From Boothiomyces macroporosus (taxonomy: Eukaryota > Chytridiomycota > Chytridiomycetes > Rhizophydiales > Terramycetaceae), in assembly GCA_027604185.1 (NCBI GenBank), contig JADGKB010000040.1:1-64000 (forward strand): a DNA stretch of 64,000 nt. The letters run 5' to 3'. Below, piece after piece: positions 42,403 to 53,575 of the stretch. The position numbers and the translations under genes are program-made. Every line of letters begins with the position of its first letter. The stretch's first letter is position 1. The notes under the pieces were generated by a model. It saw nothing but the letters and a program-made list of their open reading frames with translations. It did not search any database and was not told where the DNA came from.

Positions 42403-42718
42403 GCCTGAGTAGAAAGGGCAGAAAGGGCAGAAAGAGCAGCTTCTTTTTTGTTGAGCACACATTTCGCATTTGTAATCTTTTATTTAGTTGCCAAGTTTTC
42501 ATTCACTTTCCCAAATGTGGGAAGCGCAGAATTCATGGGAACTTTTGTGTTTCTTTTTACAAAAAGCACTTGAATACTCCTCCAACTTGTGTATGGTTTA
42601 AAGGTGCTATTTGCCTGATAGAATTTATCTGTTTATCCATTAAATTAGCTGGGAACGACTCGATGCATCCGGCCCGTGTGCCGGGTCAACCAATTCTTCT
42701 CCTCACCTGCCACAGGGA
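42403..42718. other. Promoter region of the mpaB gene
   Basis: No gene. It starts with a short tandem repeat (AGAAAGGGC, about three copies at 42411-42440). It has a GC hairpin (CGGCCCGTGTGCCGG, near 42670) and ends in a TATA box. Confidence 0.5.
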
Positions 42719-42726
42719 TATAAAAG
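42719..42726 (+). promoter_or_regulatory. TATA box of the mpaB-type gene
   Basis: TATAAAAG 27 nt upstream of the ATG at 42753. Confidence 0.75.
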
Positions 42727-42752
42727 GATATTGAAAAGCAGATCGTATCTTA

Positions 42753-44171
42753 ATGTCCAAACACTCTCCAGAGAAAGATAGGAACCGGCTTCTTCAAGAA
42801 TTGAAACCAATGTACGAACCAGTGTACAACATACTTGGAACATCCAACAAGCACAACTATGACGCACAGAAATACTTTGAAATGGAATACAAAGACTTGG
42901 AATCCGTCAATGGAGACCTGCCAATAGACAATTTTATGTCTCACTTCAAACTCATGTATAATCTAAAGAAATTTGATATCTTGGAATTACTAGAAATCGA
43001 CTCTGCCAGTCCAGAATTAACAGATTTGTTGAAAGAAGACACAAATATCAATGAATTGGAAGCCCATCGAAGAGAACTTAAAGAACACTTATATTCAATT
43101 CCGAAATGGGTTGATCCTGCAAGTGTTGAAAGAGGAAAGATTTTTTTCTGGAAGCAATTTCCTTTTCTACTGTTCAGCTTCCTCTATGTGTCACTGCATA
43201 TGCACTATTTTATTCCGCGTATTAACGAAACTCTTATCAAAACAGGATACTTGGCGAATCCTAAAGCAGTCTGGAGAAGATTATTAGAAACCACCAAATT
43301 TGTACTAGAATGCATGGTATCAAAAGATAGCTTGACAGCCAATTCAAAAGGATGGAACACGATTGTCAAAGTTAGATGTTTGCATGCTTCTGTTCGTGCA
43401 CGATTAGAAGCTCGGAAAAAGGGAAACTCTTCTGAAGCTTTTGTGAACCAAACTGATATGGGCCACACACTAATGTCATTTGCGTTTTCTGTGATGGGTT
43501 TACCTCTTCTTGGCATCAAATTTAGTAAACAGGAAGTAGAAGACTATTTCCATTTATGGAGATTCATTGGATATTACATTGGTGTTAGGGACGACATTAA
43601 CCTCCTGGCAAATTCTCCGGCTAGTTTATTGGAATACTCTCTTCAAGCTTACACTCGTAATTTTTCAAGAGAAAATGCGAGCTCTAGATTGTCAAATGTG
43701 CTCAATGATAGCACACCATTTGGAAGAAAGTTTAGTATTGCAGCGGCATGGAAATTAAATCCGGATATTATATGCGAGTCTTTCGAATTGGAGCAACCAA
43801 AGTGGTGGGCAAAATGGGCACTAACAGCTTGGGTGACTTTTGTTCGAATTACTTTTTGGCCCATTCAATTAATGATCGTTGTCTGGCCAGCGTTTGCGTT
43901 TATCTATGGAAGGATGTGTTTAAGCGTCCTAGAATCAAGAGTTATTAAGGGGGATACAAAGTTTAACCCAGTTGCAATTGCAAAAGCTGGTGACGATGTT
44001 ACATGTCCAATTACTGGAAAATCTTTGGCCAAAGTTGAACCAATCCAAAGTAACCAAACTTGCCCTTTTTCAAATCAATCCATCAACCATCAGCCTGCTG
44101 AATGTCAAAAAGATAAAGTGTCGATTGCTATGGAAGACCTTCCTGAACCGCCAAAGGCAGTTTTAAAGTAA
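42753..44171 (+). CDS. mpaB/Lcp-type ER-bound oxygenase (DUF2236)
   Basis: Intronless, 472 residues. A membrane helix (FPFLLFSFLYVSLHMHYF) precedes PRINETLIKTGYLANPKAVWRRLLETTKFV, KVRCLHASVRARL, VNQTDMGHTLMSF and YFHLWRFIGYYIGVRDDINLL, the full pattern of fungal mpaB-like oxygenases related to bacterial latex-clearing protein. Two more helices follow near 350-390. These enzymes use a histidine-bound heme iron and O2 to cleave isoprenoid double bonds. The C terminus holds TCPITGK and TCPFSNQ, Cys-Pro motifs also found in the truncated copy downstream. The physiological substrate is unknown. Confidence 0.9.
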   Translation: MSKHSPEKDRNRLLQELKPMYEPVYNILGTSNKHNYDAQKYFEMEYKDLESVNGDLPIDNFMSHFKLMYNLKKFDILELLEIDSASPELTDLLKEDTNINELEAHRRELKEHLYSIPKWVDPASVERGKIFFWKQFPFLLFSFLYVSLHMHYFIPRINETLIKTGYLANPKAVWRRLLETTKFVLECMVSKDSLTANSKGWNTIVKVRCLHASVRARLEARKKGNSSEAFVNQTDMGHTLMSFAFSVMGLPLLGIKFSKQEVEDYFHLWRFIGYYIGVRDDINLLANSPASLLEYSLQAYTRNFSRENASSRLSNVLNDSTPFGRKFSIAAAWKLNPDIICESFELEQPKWWAKWALTAWVTFVRITFWPIQLMIVVWPAFAFIYGRMCLSVLESRVIKGDTKFNPVAIAKAGDDVTCPITGKSLAKVEPIQSNQTCPFSNQSINHQPAECQKDKVSIAMEDLPEPPKAVLK

Positions 44172-44350
44172 TAAATTTAATTCTCTTGAAGAATAAAACA
44201 AGAGTACAAAATCTTGAAATCAGGTTAGTTATTGACATTCTCACATAAAGCCTTGATATTGCCGTAGCAAGAAGAATACATTTGACGGTACGGAAATGAT
44301 ATCATTCTATTTTATACTTTGAGATTCTCACGCTGGACATTGAGTTATGA

Positions 44351-44680
44351 ATGCAAACTTATGACGTGGGAAAGAACTCAAACTACAAAGCATTTGAATT
44401 GGATCCTATTTCGAAAGGAAGAGTATTTCACATGCATGTAGTGTTATTTTTAGTTCGCATCATGTATCTTCCTATATACTGGATCATCTGCATTTATTCA
44501 CCGTTTGCATACGTTTTTGGTTCATACGTACTCTGGTTGATGATTAAATATTACCTGCCAGAAGACTCAAATTTCAACCCAGTTACCATTGCAAATGCAT
44601 CTGATAATGCTACATGTCCAATTACTGGTAAATCAAGAGAAGATTCCTCATGTCCAGTGACTGGGGATACAGGCAATTAG
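44351..44680 (+). pseudogene. Truncated tandem copy of the mpaB-type gene
   Basis: A 109-residue frame matches only the last quarter of the upstream protein: YKAFELDP (compare ESFELEQP), a helix pair LFLVRIMYLPIYWI with SPFAYVFGS, then FNPVTIANASDNATCPITGK. The catalytic part is absent and no further exon with it is seen in the 180 bp upstream. It is best read as a remnant of tandem duplication. A short membrane protein expressed on its own cannot be excluded, since the frame is open and starts with ATG. Confidence 0.7.
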
Positions 44681-44723
44681 AAGTAACTCTAGAAAGAATA
44701 GAATAAACTCTTTTTTCCAAAAA

Positions 44724-46868
44724 TTATATTGTAATTTTGCCTCTTCTTTTCACCAGTTCTTTAAACGTAGAATCTATACACTGCTTTAATTCCAGATAGC
44801 TCACAATCAGACAAGAATGCTCATCTCGACTCATTAGCATAATCTTTTCTTCCACTCCAGCATCCAACAACAGATTAGTTTAACGTTACCTTATTAAGAC
44901 AAGAAAGAACATGCGCCATGTCTATAATAGGTTCCCCATTTTCTGAAACTTGGTGGAAGACATAATCTCGGAATAATTTCAAAAGATATCTGTCACCAGT
45001 TTCTGCCCACGTCGAATCATTTTCAAATCTGCAATTAACTTTGATTACTCTGGTCGCTCATTAATATGTCCCAATTTACAAAGTAAACGCACTAGACGTC
45101 CATTTTCCAGTTCTCTGCCCAAGTTGTCTTCCAAAACATCGTTTTGCCTTTGTGTAAGTCAAGTGTTACATGTATACGGCGTTCAGCTCAAAGAAGAATC
45201 GATGAGGAAGCATCGTAAATATTCTGTCTATATTCTTGGTCTGATTTGGACTGGATAGTAAATACAAAACAATCTCTTTCATATCTGGAGAATAATTGCG
45301 TGCAATGTGATCAATAACTCGTGGAAGATCATGTATTCCATTGGAATTTCCGCAAGCCAACGAAACTATTAACTGCCCGAAATGCAACAAATCATCTTGC
45401 TACTGTTAAATACAACATCCCTGAAGGTGCATAACATTTCTTCTTTCGTCAAAGGTTAGTATATCCATTATTCCGCAGCAGTTTATACGAAATCTAAGGT
45501 GAATTTGATTGTACCTGTTTTTCCCTGTGATCAAGATTTTACTGGCTTCAATCACACGCACAGCCAAGTTTGAGGAATGAACAACTTTGATTGCGCTTGT
45601 GATCTGACAAATTATGCTCCACAGAATCTCCTCTTTTACTCCACTGAAATGATTCATATCCGGTTTTGAGAGATATTTCGAGTGTAGCGTGACGGCAAGT
45701 GGGTGATAATCATATACAACAACCAAAGATATATCTCCAAAAGCTTTAGTAGTAAATCCTTCCCGCACTGATACAATTCCAGCATTTTGAATTTGCCTCC
45801 AATGCTCCACACAAGCTATTGACATTTCGTTATTGAGACGATAATTTTCTATTCGCCTCAAACAGTAGTGTTTTCCGTCAGTAGCTCGAATAGCTTTATA
45901 TAATGATGTCTGCAGTCCAAAAATTTTCGAGGTTCTTTCAGACTCCAGCCCTATTGGATATAAAGTATGATACATATGTACTTGCTGAGGCAACGATAAA
46001 TTTTCCGGGTCTATAATTAGATATTTAACACCATTCGCTGGCAACACACGCTGTCTCGCTTCGCTCTTTTCCAGTAGTTCCTCCCGAAGTGCTTCATTTA
46101 TATAAAAATAATGATATGGCTGTAACTGGGGGTTGAGATTAGAAATATGTGGGGGCGGAGAAGTATACAAGTGGTGCTGCAACTAGAGTTAGTAATTGAA
46201 TACAGGCATATACGGTGCCGCAAATCTTTGATATCGCTGATTTGAATAAAAATAGTTTTCCAGTTGCTGATTCATTGAATATTTCCCAGACTGTCGTTTA
46301 ATCGATGGAAAACCTTTTGAATGTTTAAATTGTCAACCCCTAGAGACAAATAATCCTGCTCAAATCCGTCTTGCTGTGCGACTTGAGAATCAAAATACTC
46401 GTAACCACCAGTAAAGCCTTGGTCTGAAGTTCTTCAAATTAAACTTTGAACTTACGAAATTTCTTGATTATACGATGCATAGTAATTTGTCTGAATATAG
46501 CTATTTCCGTAACCTAGCGCTGTTATATGAACGTCTACCTTCTTGTTTTGTATACGACTTTTGCTCGCTATCTCCATTATTGTGGTTCAAGGGTTTGAAT
46601 TCTGGGGAATCAACAGATAATTTAGGTGTGGTGTGCCTGTAGAATAAAAAAGAAAGTACGAGATGGTCGGAGATGGTTTCTGAAGTGACTCCTTTGTTTT
46701 AACACTAAATTACACTATCGTGATTGTATTCGCAGCCCTTATTCTCATACTTGCAACTTCCATGTATAATCACATTCCGACATAACCGGTTCTTTGCTAT
46801 TAAGTTTAGATTATATCCGTACCGTTATACTTTGAATTTTTGGGTTTGGAGGGTTTTCCTTCGCTCAT
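44724..46868 (-). CDS. PAN3: PAN2-PAN3 deadenylase subunit PAN3
   Basis: Twelve exons: 46823-46868, 46714-46796, 46660-46691, 46539-46636, 46456-46519, 46314-46431, 46204-46290, 45417-46182, 45170-45395, 45049-45147, 44891-45028 and 44724-44868. The introns are 26, 22, 23, 19, 24, 23, 21, 21, 22, 20 and 22 nt, and the spliced frame is exactly 634 codons. An N-terminal CCCH finger ([21 protein letters not shown]) and a flexible region precede the pseudokinase domain ([40 protein letters not shown]). The C-terminal coil and knob follow: [53 protein letters not shown] and [10 protein letters not shown]. The last intron (44869-44890) ends in TG, not AG. PAN3 guides PAN2 to poly(A)-binding protein. 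Confidence 0.95.
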
Positions 46869-46922
46869 GGTGATGGCAAAAAGTTTACGGCAAGAAGCCA
46901 CAAGATATTGTTTGCATTTTAC

Positions 46923-49005
46923 ATGTCAGATACAACAAGGGCCGAGGATAAAATGAAAGAAAATGAGCCGGAATTAGATTTGAAGAAGCTAGACCTGAAA
47001 GATGACAAAAAGGCGAATTTCAAAGAACGAATCATCGAGTCAATAAAGTCCAAAGAGTATGAAAACGTCAAAGTGAGTCTATACGATACCTTCTCAAATA
47101 TGAAGAATATGATTACTTCATTTGCGAAATTCGAAACGGTAATTACAATTGATACTAGTCCCTAGATTGCTATATCATACATCTGGGAGAATTTCTAAAG
47201 TGGTTTCACGAGATTGTGACATTTGAGAATGAAGTAGCGATTTTGAATGGAATAACTACACTATTGGATCATATTCAGAACGGCGTACAAGAAATTGGGA
47301 AGAATGATTATTTGTGCTTTGTCATCATAGTGATACTTCCTATTTTGCAGGACCCCGATGCCAGCATGACTGTACTTCCCAAGCTGTGCCAAATACTCGC
47401 CAAATTTACTCAGGCTGACAAATTTGGATTCGCATTTATTCTGCAAGAATCAATTCAGCACAGTGGAAAGACACCAATGGAAAAATCACAGTTTTTCAAA
47501 CAGATGATACAGTTATTTCAGCAATATTTGACCATTCAGATATTAAACTCTGAAGCAGGTGCAGATCCTGACGAAAAAGTCATCAATGTGGTCCAAACCC
47601 TGTCTATTTTTGGTACTTTTAGTTCTTACTTAGCTGCAATCAACGAAACCAATAACTTTATACCTTACTATGAATTATACAATGAAACTGTTGAAGAATC
47701 GCTAGATTTGAAGGAGGACTACCCAAAGTGGAAAGTACACGATGGCTTTTCGTTCTGCAATTACTCGTTTCTGCTTAGTACGGCTACCAAAGGTGATATT
47801 TTGCGAATAGAAAGTATGATTCAGATGCGCCATGAATTACAGGATTCCTTTTTTAGAGCCATGTTTATTGGTGTAAATAATCCTTACCTTCAACTTGAAG
47901 TAAGAAGAACCAATATCATCAGAGACACTTTGTATCAACTTGAGGGCAAAACCAACCATGATTTAAAGAAACAGCTGCGAGTGTCTTTCTTGGGTGAGGA
48001 TGGGATCGATGAAGGTGGTATCCAGAAAGGTACTCTATACTAATAAGAATTCTTTCAAATAATTTCCAAAGAAATGTTTAGTTCAAATTATGGAATGTTT
48101 GTAACAAACGAAGATTCAAGAACTAGTTGGTTCAGTTATTGGGAAGGATCTTTAGATGAAGAAACTTTAGCAGAGTACAGCTTGCTCGGAAAACTGATCG
48201 GGTTGGCTTTTTACAATGGAGTAGCTCTTGACATCAATTTCACTGCCGCTGTATATAAAAAATTGGTCAACACTCCTGTTCAATTATCTGATTTGACGGA
48301 ATGGGATCCGGCACTGGGAAAAGGACTGGCACAACTATTAGATTACGAGGGCGATGTCGAGCAAGATTTTGGAAGAACGTTTTCAATTGACATGATAACT
48401 GTGTTGGGAAAGCGAGTATCAATTGATTTAGTCAAAAATGGTTCAGAGATAATGGTCACTAATTCAAATAGAGAAGGTAAACTATATTAATATAGAATAT
48501 GTTGCACAGTATCTGGAATGCTTCTTTTCAACAAGTGTGGATGAAGTATTCAGCGCTTTCCAACAGGGGTTCAATTCAGTAATGAATGGCTCAGCAATAT
48601 CCCTCTTTCGGGCTGAAGAAATCCAAGAACTAATTTGCGGCAGCCCTTCACTCGATTTTAAAGCGCTTGAGGAATCAACAGTGTATGACGGGTATGAGCC
48701 AGATACCCCAATAATTAGGTATTTTTGGGAAATTGTCCAAGGTTTCACTGATGAACAAAAGAAGCAATTCTTGGTATTCACTACTGGATCTGATCGAGTT
48801 CCTGTTGGAGGTCTTGGCAAGCTGCAGGTAATTTTAGCTTACAAAGTTTGTTATCGCAAGGAATGGAACCGATAGTGACCGTCTTCCCACATCTCATACC
48901 TGTTTCAATGCACTGCTACTAAGCGAGTATTCTTCCAAAGAAAAGTTGCAAGATCGACTGCTGTTGGCTCTTGAAAACCGCAACTGTGGATTCTATCTAA
49001 ATTAG
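46923..49005 (+). CDS. HECT-type E3 ubiquitin ligase (UBE3A-like)
   Basis: Exons 46923-47138, 47159-48029, 48048-48476, 48496-48827 and 48847-49005; introns of 20, 18, 19 and 19 nt; 668 residues. The C-terminal HECT domain is complete: [22 protein letters not shown] (junction of the 18-nt intron), [36 protein letters not shown] (19-nt intron), [43 protein letters not shown] (19-nt intron), and LPTSHTCFN with the catalytic Cys. The pattern is nearest to E6AP/UBE3A and yeast Hul4. No AZUL finger is visible. The start lies 54 bp from the divergent PAN3 start. Confidence 0.94.
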
Positions 49006-49066
49006 CAAAAAATAATAAACAATTCTCACAAAATACTGTTGCACACTTTAATCATTTTTTAAAAAT

Positions 49067-50225
49067 CTAATAGACGGTTTGGCGCTTTGCTTGCGCTGCA
49101 AATTCATCCTCCGGCGTAATAACTTCGTCCATATCTTTGAGAGGGTAAAATTCACCAGTTTTAATGCCAACATCAGCAGAGTACAAGCTGGTTCTTCCAA
49201 CCTTTTCAATCAAACCAGAACTTGAAGCTTTCTCGTCGTTTACCATGAACACACCAATGAAAATGGTAAAGAATCCAACCAGAACAGAAATCATTTCCAC
49301 CTTGATTAGTAATAAGCTTACTGGAGAGGATTTTTGAACACCCTGCCCTAAAATAATCGAAGCGATGATGGTCGCGCTGGTAAAGAATACATAATAAACT
49401 ACGTTAAATCGGAGAATACTAGGCGTAACGCGGTTTGTGGAAAACAAGTCTAATGCTTTGTTGAAATAGTTTACTTGGGTCATTGCGCAAACAAGAACTG
49501 TTAGGCCAAACACCCAGGTTGAAAAGTGCTTAAACTGATTGTCACCAGCAAAGGTCAATTTAACAGCAACAGCAAAGCCCTTTACTGCCATAACTGAAAT
49601 GGAACCAACCAAAGAGCAAATTGTAATGTATACAAGCATGTGAGTCTTTCCATAAATTGGACCAACTTTATAGATGAGATATAATGAGATGCTGATGATT
49701 GCTATCATGTAAAACATGAATCCTGGTTGAACGAAATGCTGAAATACGCTATCTACCGTATCGTAAGACTCCTCCTCTGGAGCATGCAAAATAACAGTTA
49801 AAGAGCCCAAGACACATAATCCGCATCCAATAATTCCATCTTTACCCAGCTTTTCATTTAAAAAGATGGAAGAGAGTATAGTTCCAACCAAAATGGAGAC
49901 CGCACCCAACGGCGTTACCAATATGGCAGGTGCAAATGAATAAGCAAGAAAGTTGGCGATTTCTCCCATAACCACTATTATTAGATCTTCAATACTTGTC
50001 ATAGTTCCAGCCCACCACATTGGTGTTTTGAGAAAGTCATAGTTCTCCCCCGCTTTGCCTTTTATTACACAACTATATACCTCCGTTCTTTCCAGACTCT
50101 ATCAACCCTTTCTTTGTGATGATAAAACTAATACCAATAAGCACTCCTGACGCCAGCGCTAGTCCCAGCCCAGTATACTTGTCTGCTTCTGCTTGTTGAT
50201 CTGTTATTACCCCCTGTGTGCTCAT
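49067..50225 (-). CDS. NIPA-type magnesium transporter
   Basis: Exons 50081-50225, 49996-50058 and 49067-49974; introns of 22 and 21 nt; 371 residues. The family run GISFIITKKGL, then KAGENYDFLKTPMWWAG, then GEIANFLAYSFAPAILVTPLGAVSILV is restored only when both introns are removed. The second (49975-49995) is a 21-nt stop-free intron inside WWAGTMTMVMGEIAN. About nine membrane helices follow. The C-terminal tail is charged (DMDEVITPEDEFAAQ). NIPA proteins transport Mg2+ across endosomal or plasma membranes. Confidence 0.95.
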
Positions 50226-50616
50226 TATTGATTTTTCGATACTTGACAAACGTTTTTATAGTACAATATCCTTGGGGACAATGAATTAAAAAGCCTAAGT
50301 TCGTGAGACTTTAAAATAGTCACAGTGTGACATTAACACATTTGATGAGGAGCCAGTCAGGCTGATTATCAACATAACAGAATCGCAGCAGTAAATCAAA
50401 ATGGACTGAATGAGAGCCGCCGCCAAACAAAAATTGTCTATTCAGTTTGCAATTTGCCTATTAGAATACCTAAATTGGAAACCCGATCCAATGGACCCAA
50501 CCGAGACCACCAATACTTGCGCATCCGCCAGTCCAATAACGACGCCATTACTGCAATGCAACACCGCCAATTCAGTGTTGTTTATCGTGGACTAAATATT
50601 TTTTTTCTGGATCGAA
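50226..50616. other. Intergenic region between NIPA and CCDC12 starts
   Basis: 390 bp. A long frame without an ATG crosses it (NGPNRDHQYLRIRQSNNDAI and similar) and a 61-codon frame starts at 50410. Base composition is more balanced than in other gaps, so an unrecognised small gene or 5' exon is possible, but nothing supports a call. Confidence 0.35.
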
Positions 50617-51094
50617 ATGGGAAAATCACTGGTGGAGCAAAACGAAGAAAGAAAACAGAGACTGCAAAAGCTAAAAGAAATGACCAACGAAAAGAAGAGA
50701 CCGAGAGAGGAGCAGGTAGAACTCACCTTCAAGTCCTACACGCCAGAAAACCAGGAACTGCAAACGTATGTCAAGGAAGCTCCAAAGTTTGGACCAGAGT
50801 CAAAGAATATTGTAGATACCGTGGAAACCAGAGCTGAAAAGATGAAGGAGCAGATAATGGAAGAAGAAAGCAAGAGGAACCCAGAATTGGATTTGAATAA
50901 TCTTGCGCCAAAGAAGCCCAACTGGGATCTGAAGAGAGACTTGGAAAAGAGATTGGAGAGGCTTGATAAGATGACGATGATTGCGGTATCTGATCTCATT
51001 CGTAAGTTTAGGTCTGATGATAGGTGAGAGATTAAAGAAAGAAGGAAACATTGCTCTTGCAGTTGGACATGACCAAGTAATTGATGATGAATAA
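50617..51094 (+). CDS. CWF18: Spliceosome-associated protein CCDC12/Cwf18
   Basis: Exons 50617-51001 and 51024-51094 around a 22-nt intron, 151 residues. An N-terminal coiled coil (EERKQRLQKLKEM) leads to LTFKSYTPENQEL. The conserved block LNNLAPKKPNWDLKRDLEKRLERLDKMTMIAVSDLIRERLKKEG follows, with the last part created by splicing. This is the CCDC12/Cwf18 signature. The protein joins the activated spliceosome with the NTC-related factors. It is of interest here because the host spliceosome must handle introns of about 20 nt. Confidence 0.94.
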
Positions 51095-51117
51095 TATGCC
51101 ATTTAGTATTTATTTAA

Positions 51118-52800
51118 TTATTTTCTTCCATTGAAATTATTGAATAATCCCATAACATCTTCTGATGTTGGAATGCGAAGATTCTGCATTGACAGGGATC
51201 TTTGCCTTTCCAAAGCCTTTAAATAAGTTTCATCAATATCCCCAGTGATATAGCATCCGGTGAATACAGATACGTCAAACTTTTTGATTGCGGGATTGAA
51301 TTTAGCTACAGATTCTACTAGATTTTCCAAATCCTACATTTAAATGATTATTACTTGATATATAATTTTTTCAGCGCCAATTTCCTTTGCAATCTGTTCG
51401 GTAGTACGATTGTAGGCAATAAGTTCTTGTCTAGTTGGCATATCAATTCCATAGACATTTGGATACCTAATAGCAGGGGCACAAGAAGCAAAATAGACCT
51501 TTTTGGCTCCAGCCTCTCTTGCCATCATGATGATTTCACGAGATGTAGTTCCTCTCACAATTGAATCTAATTGTTAATGCAATGCAACCGTCAACAAGGA
51601 GTACATTCTTCCCAGCAAATTCCATCGGCATTGGGTTCAATTTTCTTCTGACTGATTTAATGCGCTGGGTTTGGCCTGGCATGATAAATGTACGACCAAT
51701 ATATCTATTTTTGATGAATCCTTCACGATAAAGCTTGTTCAGCTTGTATGAGACTTGTAACGCAGCAGTTCTGCTAGTGTCTGGAACTGGAATAACAACA
51801 TCAATATCATTATCTTCGCCCAATTCTTTAATTACTTGGGTTGCTAAGGCTTCTCCCATCGCTAATCGAGACTTGTAAACCGAAATGCCATCCATAATTG
51901 AATCAGGTCTTGCAAAGTATACATATTCGAAAATACATGGAGTAAAGTCTTTTGCCTCAGTACACTGTCTAACTGAAACACCCTCTTTGGTAATCATAAC
52001 ACCTTGGCCAGGTTGAACATCAATAAAGTCAGAATATCCTAATGATTCCAAAACAACACTTTCAGATGCCATCATATAATCGACACCAAATTCAGTTTTT
52101 CTAGATCCATAGATTAAAGGGCGGAGGCCATGTGGATCCTAGCATAAATTACAAATTACTCTGAATCCAAGTATACCGAATCCTGCAATCATCAAAATAC
52201 AAGCATATCCACCCAAGCACATGTCAAATAATTTAGTTAATGCATTGAAAATATCATCTTCGTTGATTCTAAAATGAAGTTTGGATTACCTTGACTTTCC
52301 TGTTTGCTGCAAATGATCGGCAAACACATTTAGCAACACTTCAGAATCGGATTCAGTATTCACATGTCTATGGGCAACTTCATCAAGATACTTTCTCAAC
52401 ACTGGGGTGTTTGTCAAATTTCCGTTCTTGATTAATAAAATCTTACATGCGCACAAACCAAACCGTATGGGCTGTTGACATAGAACGGCTGGGCTTCTGA
52501 ATTTGAGGAAGTGCCTGCTGTTGGATAACGAACTGCATAAAATCAATAATTACCATGGCCAACACCCATTGAGCCCAAGAGCTGGGTTAATTGCGAAGGT
52601 GGAAACACATCCCTAACCATTCCATTAGCTTTGCACTGATATAATCGACCTCTTTGCCCACAAGTAACAATCCCTGCTGCATCCTTTCAATTAAATATTT
52701 TTACTTGACCACGATGCTGCAACAATCCCAACGCTTCGTATATTTCTGAATTACAGCTAGTGTTGGTGTCTGCTAAAATACAACCTGCAATTCCACACAT
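51118..52800 (-). CDS. PPAT: Amidophosphoribosyltransferase (purine biosynthesis)
   Basis: Exons 52705-52800, 52554-52683, 52447-52532, 52290-52426, 52160-52268, 51589-52138, 51355-51566 and 51118-51333; introns of 21, 21, 20, 21, 21, 22 and 21 nt; 511 residues. The N-terminal glutaminase has the nucleophile in [10 protein letters not shown], then [33 protein letters not shown] and CAHNGNLTN. The PRTase part has [36 protein letters not shown] and the PRPP loop [18 protein letters not shown], several of them formed at splice junctions. It catalyses the first committed step of IMP synthesis from PRPP and glutamine (yeast ADE4). Confidence 0.97.
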
Positions 52801-53091
52801 TTTACTAGATTTCAACAGGTGGAGAAAAAAAGTTGCTCAAAGAAAAAAAAATTCCTCTTTTTGGCCGATATGGGAAATTAAACTTTTTTAGAAATTTTTC
52901 AGAAAAACTAAGTCTGAAATGGGACGATTACTTGATGCAAGCCTTCTGCTATCTGAATGATAGAATGAGTATATCCAATTCAGATTTCGATAAGTTCTCA
53001 GAGCGTTTGCGTGAGGTTCTTTTGTTTCTCACAGGTTTTTGACAGTGGCACATTATTTCATTTAATATCCTTACCGTGAGAAAATGAATGG
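52801..53091. other. Intergenic region between PPAT and the His-rich gene
   Basis: AT-rich promoter sequence. A 69-codon frame (52833-53042) has no ATG at its beginning and matches nothing known. Confidence 0.45.
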
Positions 53092-53099
53092 TATAAAAG
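53092..53099 (+). promoter_or_regulatory. TATA box of the His-rich gene
   Basis: TATAAAAG 25 nt upstream of the chosen ATG at 53124. Confidence 0.7.
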
Positions 53100-53123
53100 C
53101 CTACAGATTTGCCTATTTTCATC

Positions 53124-53501
53124 ATGATTTCAAACATCTTACCTTCAAACAAGTACTTGGACCAAATTGCCTGCGAAACTGCTGGACATCATCCTCATCC
53201 CCCAAAAATCCCTAAAATTCCTCCGCCATTCCATTACGGATGCTCTGAATCATTTTATCCCCTACATGGACATCATCCTCACTGTGGTCTTTCTGGAATG
53301 GAAAGTATTGTGATGAATGATTATCTTGGCGGTTTCCATGGACATCATCCTTATGGATATCCAGGCATAGGATTGTTCCATGGCCACCACCCTCATTCTT
53401 GTGGATATCCTGGTGTTGGGTTATTGCACCCTCATTCATGGATGATGCAACAATCAATGAACCCTATGGCAAATTGGTTGCAAACACCATACGGTGGCTA
53501 A
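53124..53501 (+). CDS. His/Gly/Pro-rich hypothetical protein
   Basis: Intronless, 125 residues. About a fifth of the residues are His, mostly in GHHPH/GHHPY repeats spaced by 15-25 residues (HGHHPHCG, FHGHHPYGYPGIG, FHGHHPHSCGYPGVG). No signal peptide or membrane helix. The start at 53124 follows a well-placed TATA box. Such sequences often bind metal ions, and the ZIP transporter in this window has a similar His-rich tail, but there is no direct evidence of function. No family recognised. Confidence 0.65.
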   Translation: MISNILPSNKYLDQIACETAGHHPHPPKIPKIPPPFHYGCSESFYPLHGHHPHCGLSGMESIVMNDYLGGFHGHHPYGYPGIGLFHGHHPHSCGYPGVGLLHPHSWMMQQSMNPMANWLQTPYGG

Positions 53502-53575
53502 GGTGGTAGCCAATGGTGTATGAAATCAAATAAACGTTTGGTTTAGCTTAATTATTTTATTTACCCGATCATCCA

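Noticed and set aside
46867..46922. Upstream ATGs (46867, 46873) as the start of the HECT ligase, possibly with an AZUL finger
   Set aside because: They are out of frame with the main exon, overlap the PAN3 start codon, and no splice option joined them convincingly.
50410..50837. Frames upstream of and overlapping CCDC12
   Set aside because: The longer one lacks an ATG and runs into the CCDC12 coding exon in another frame.
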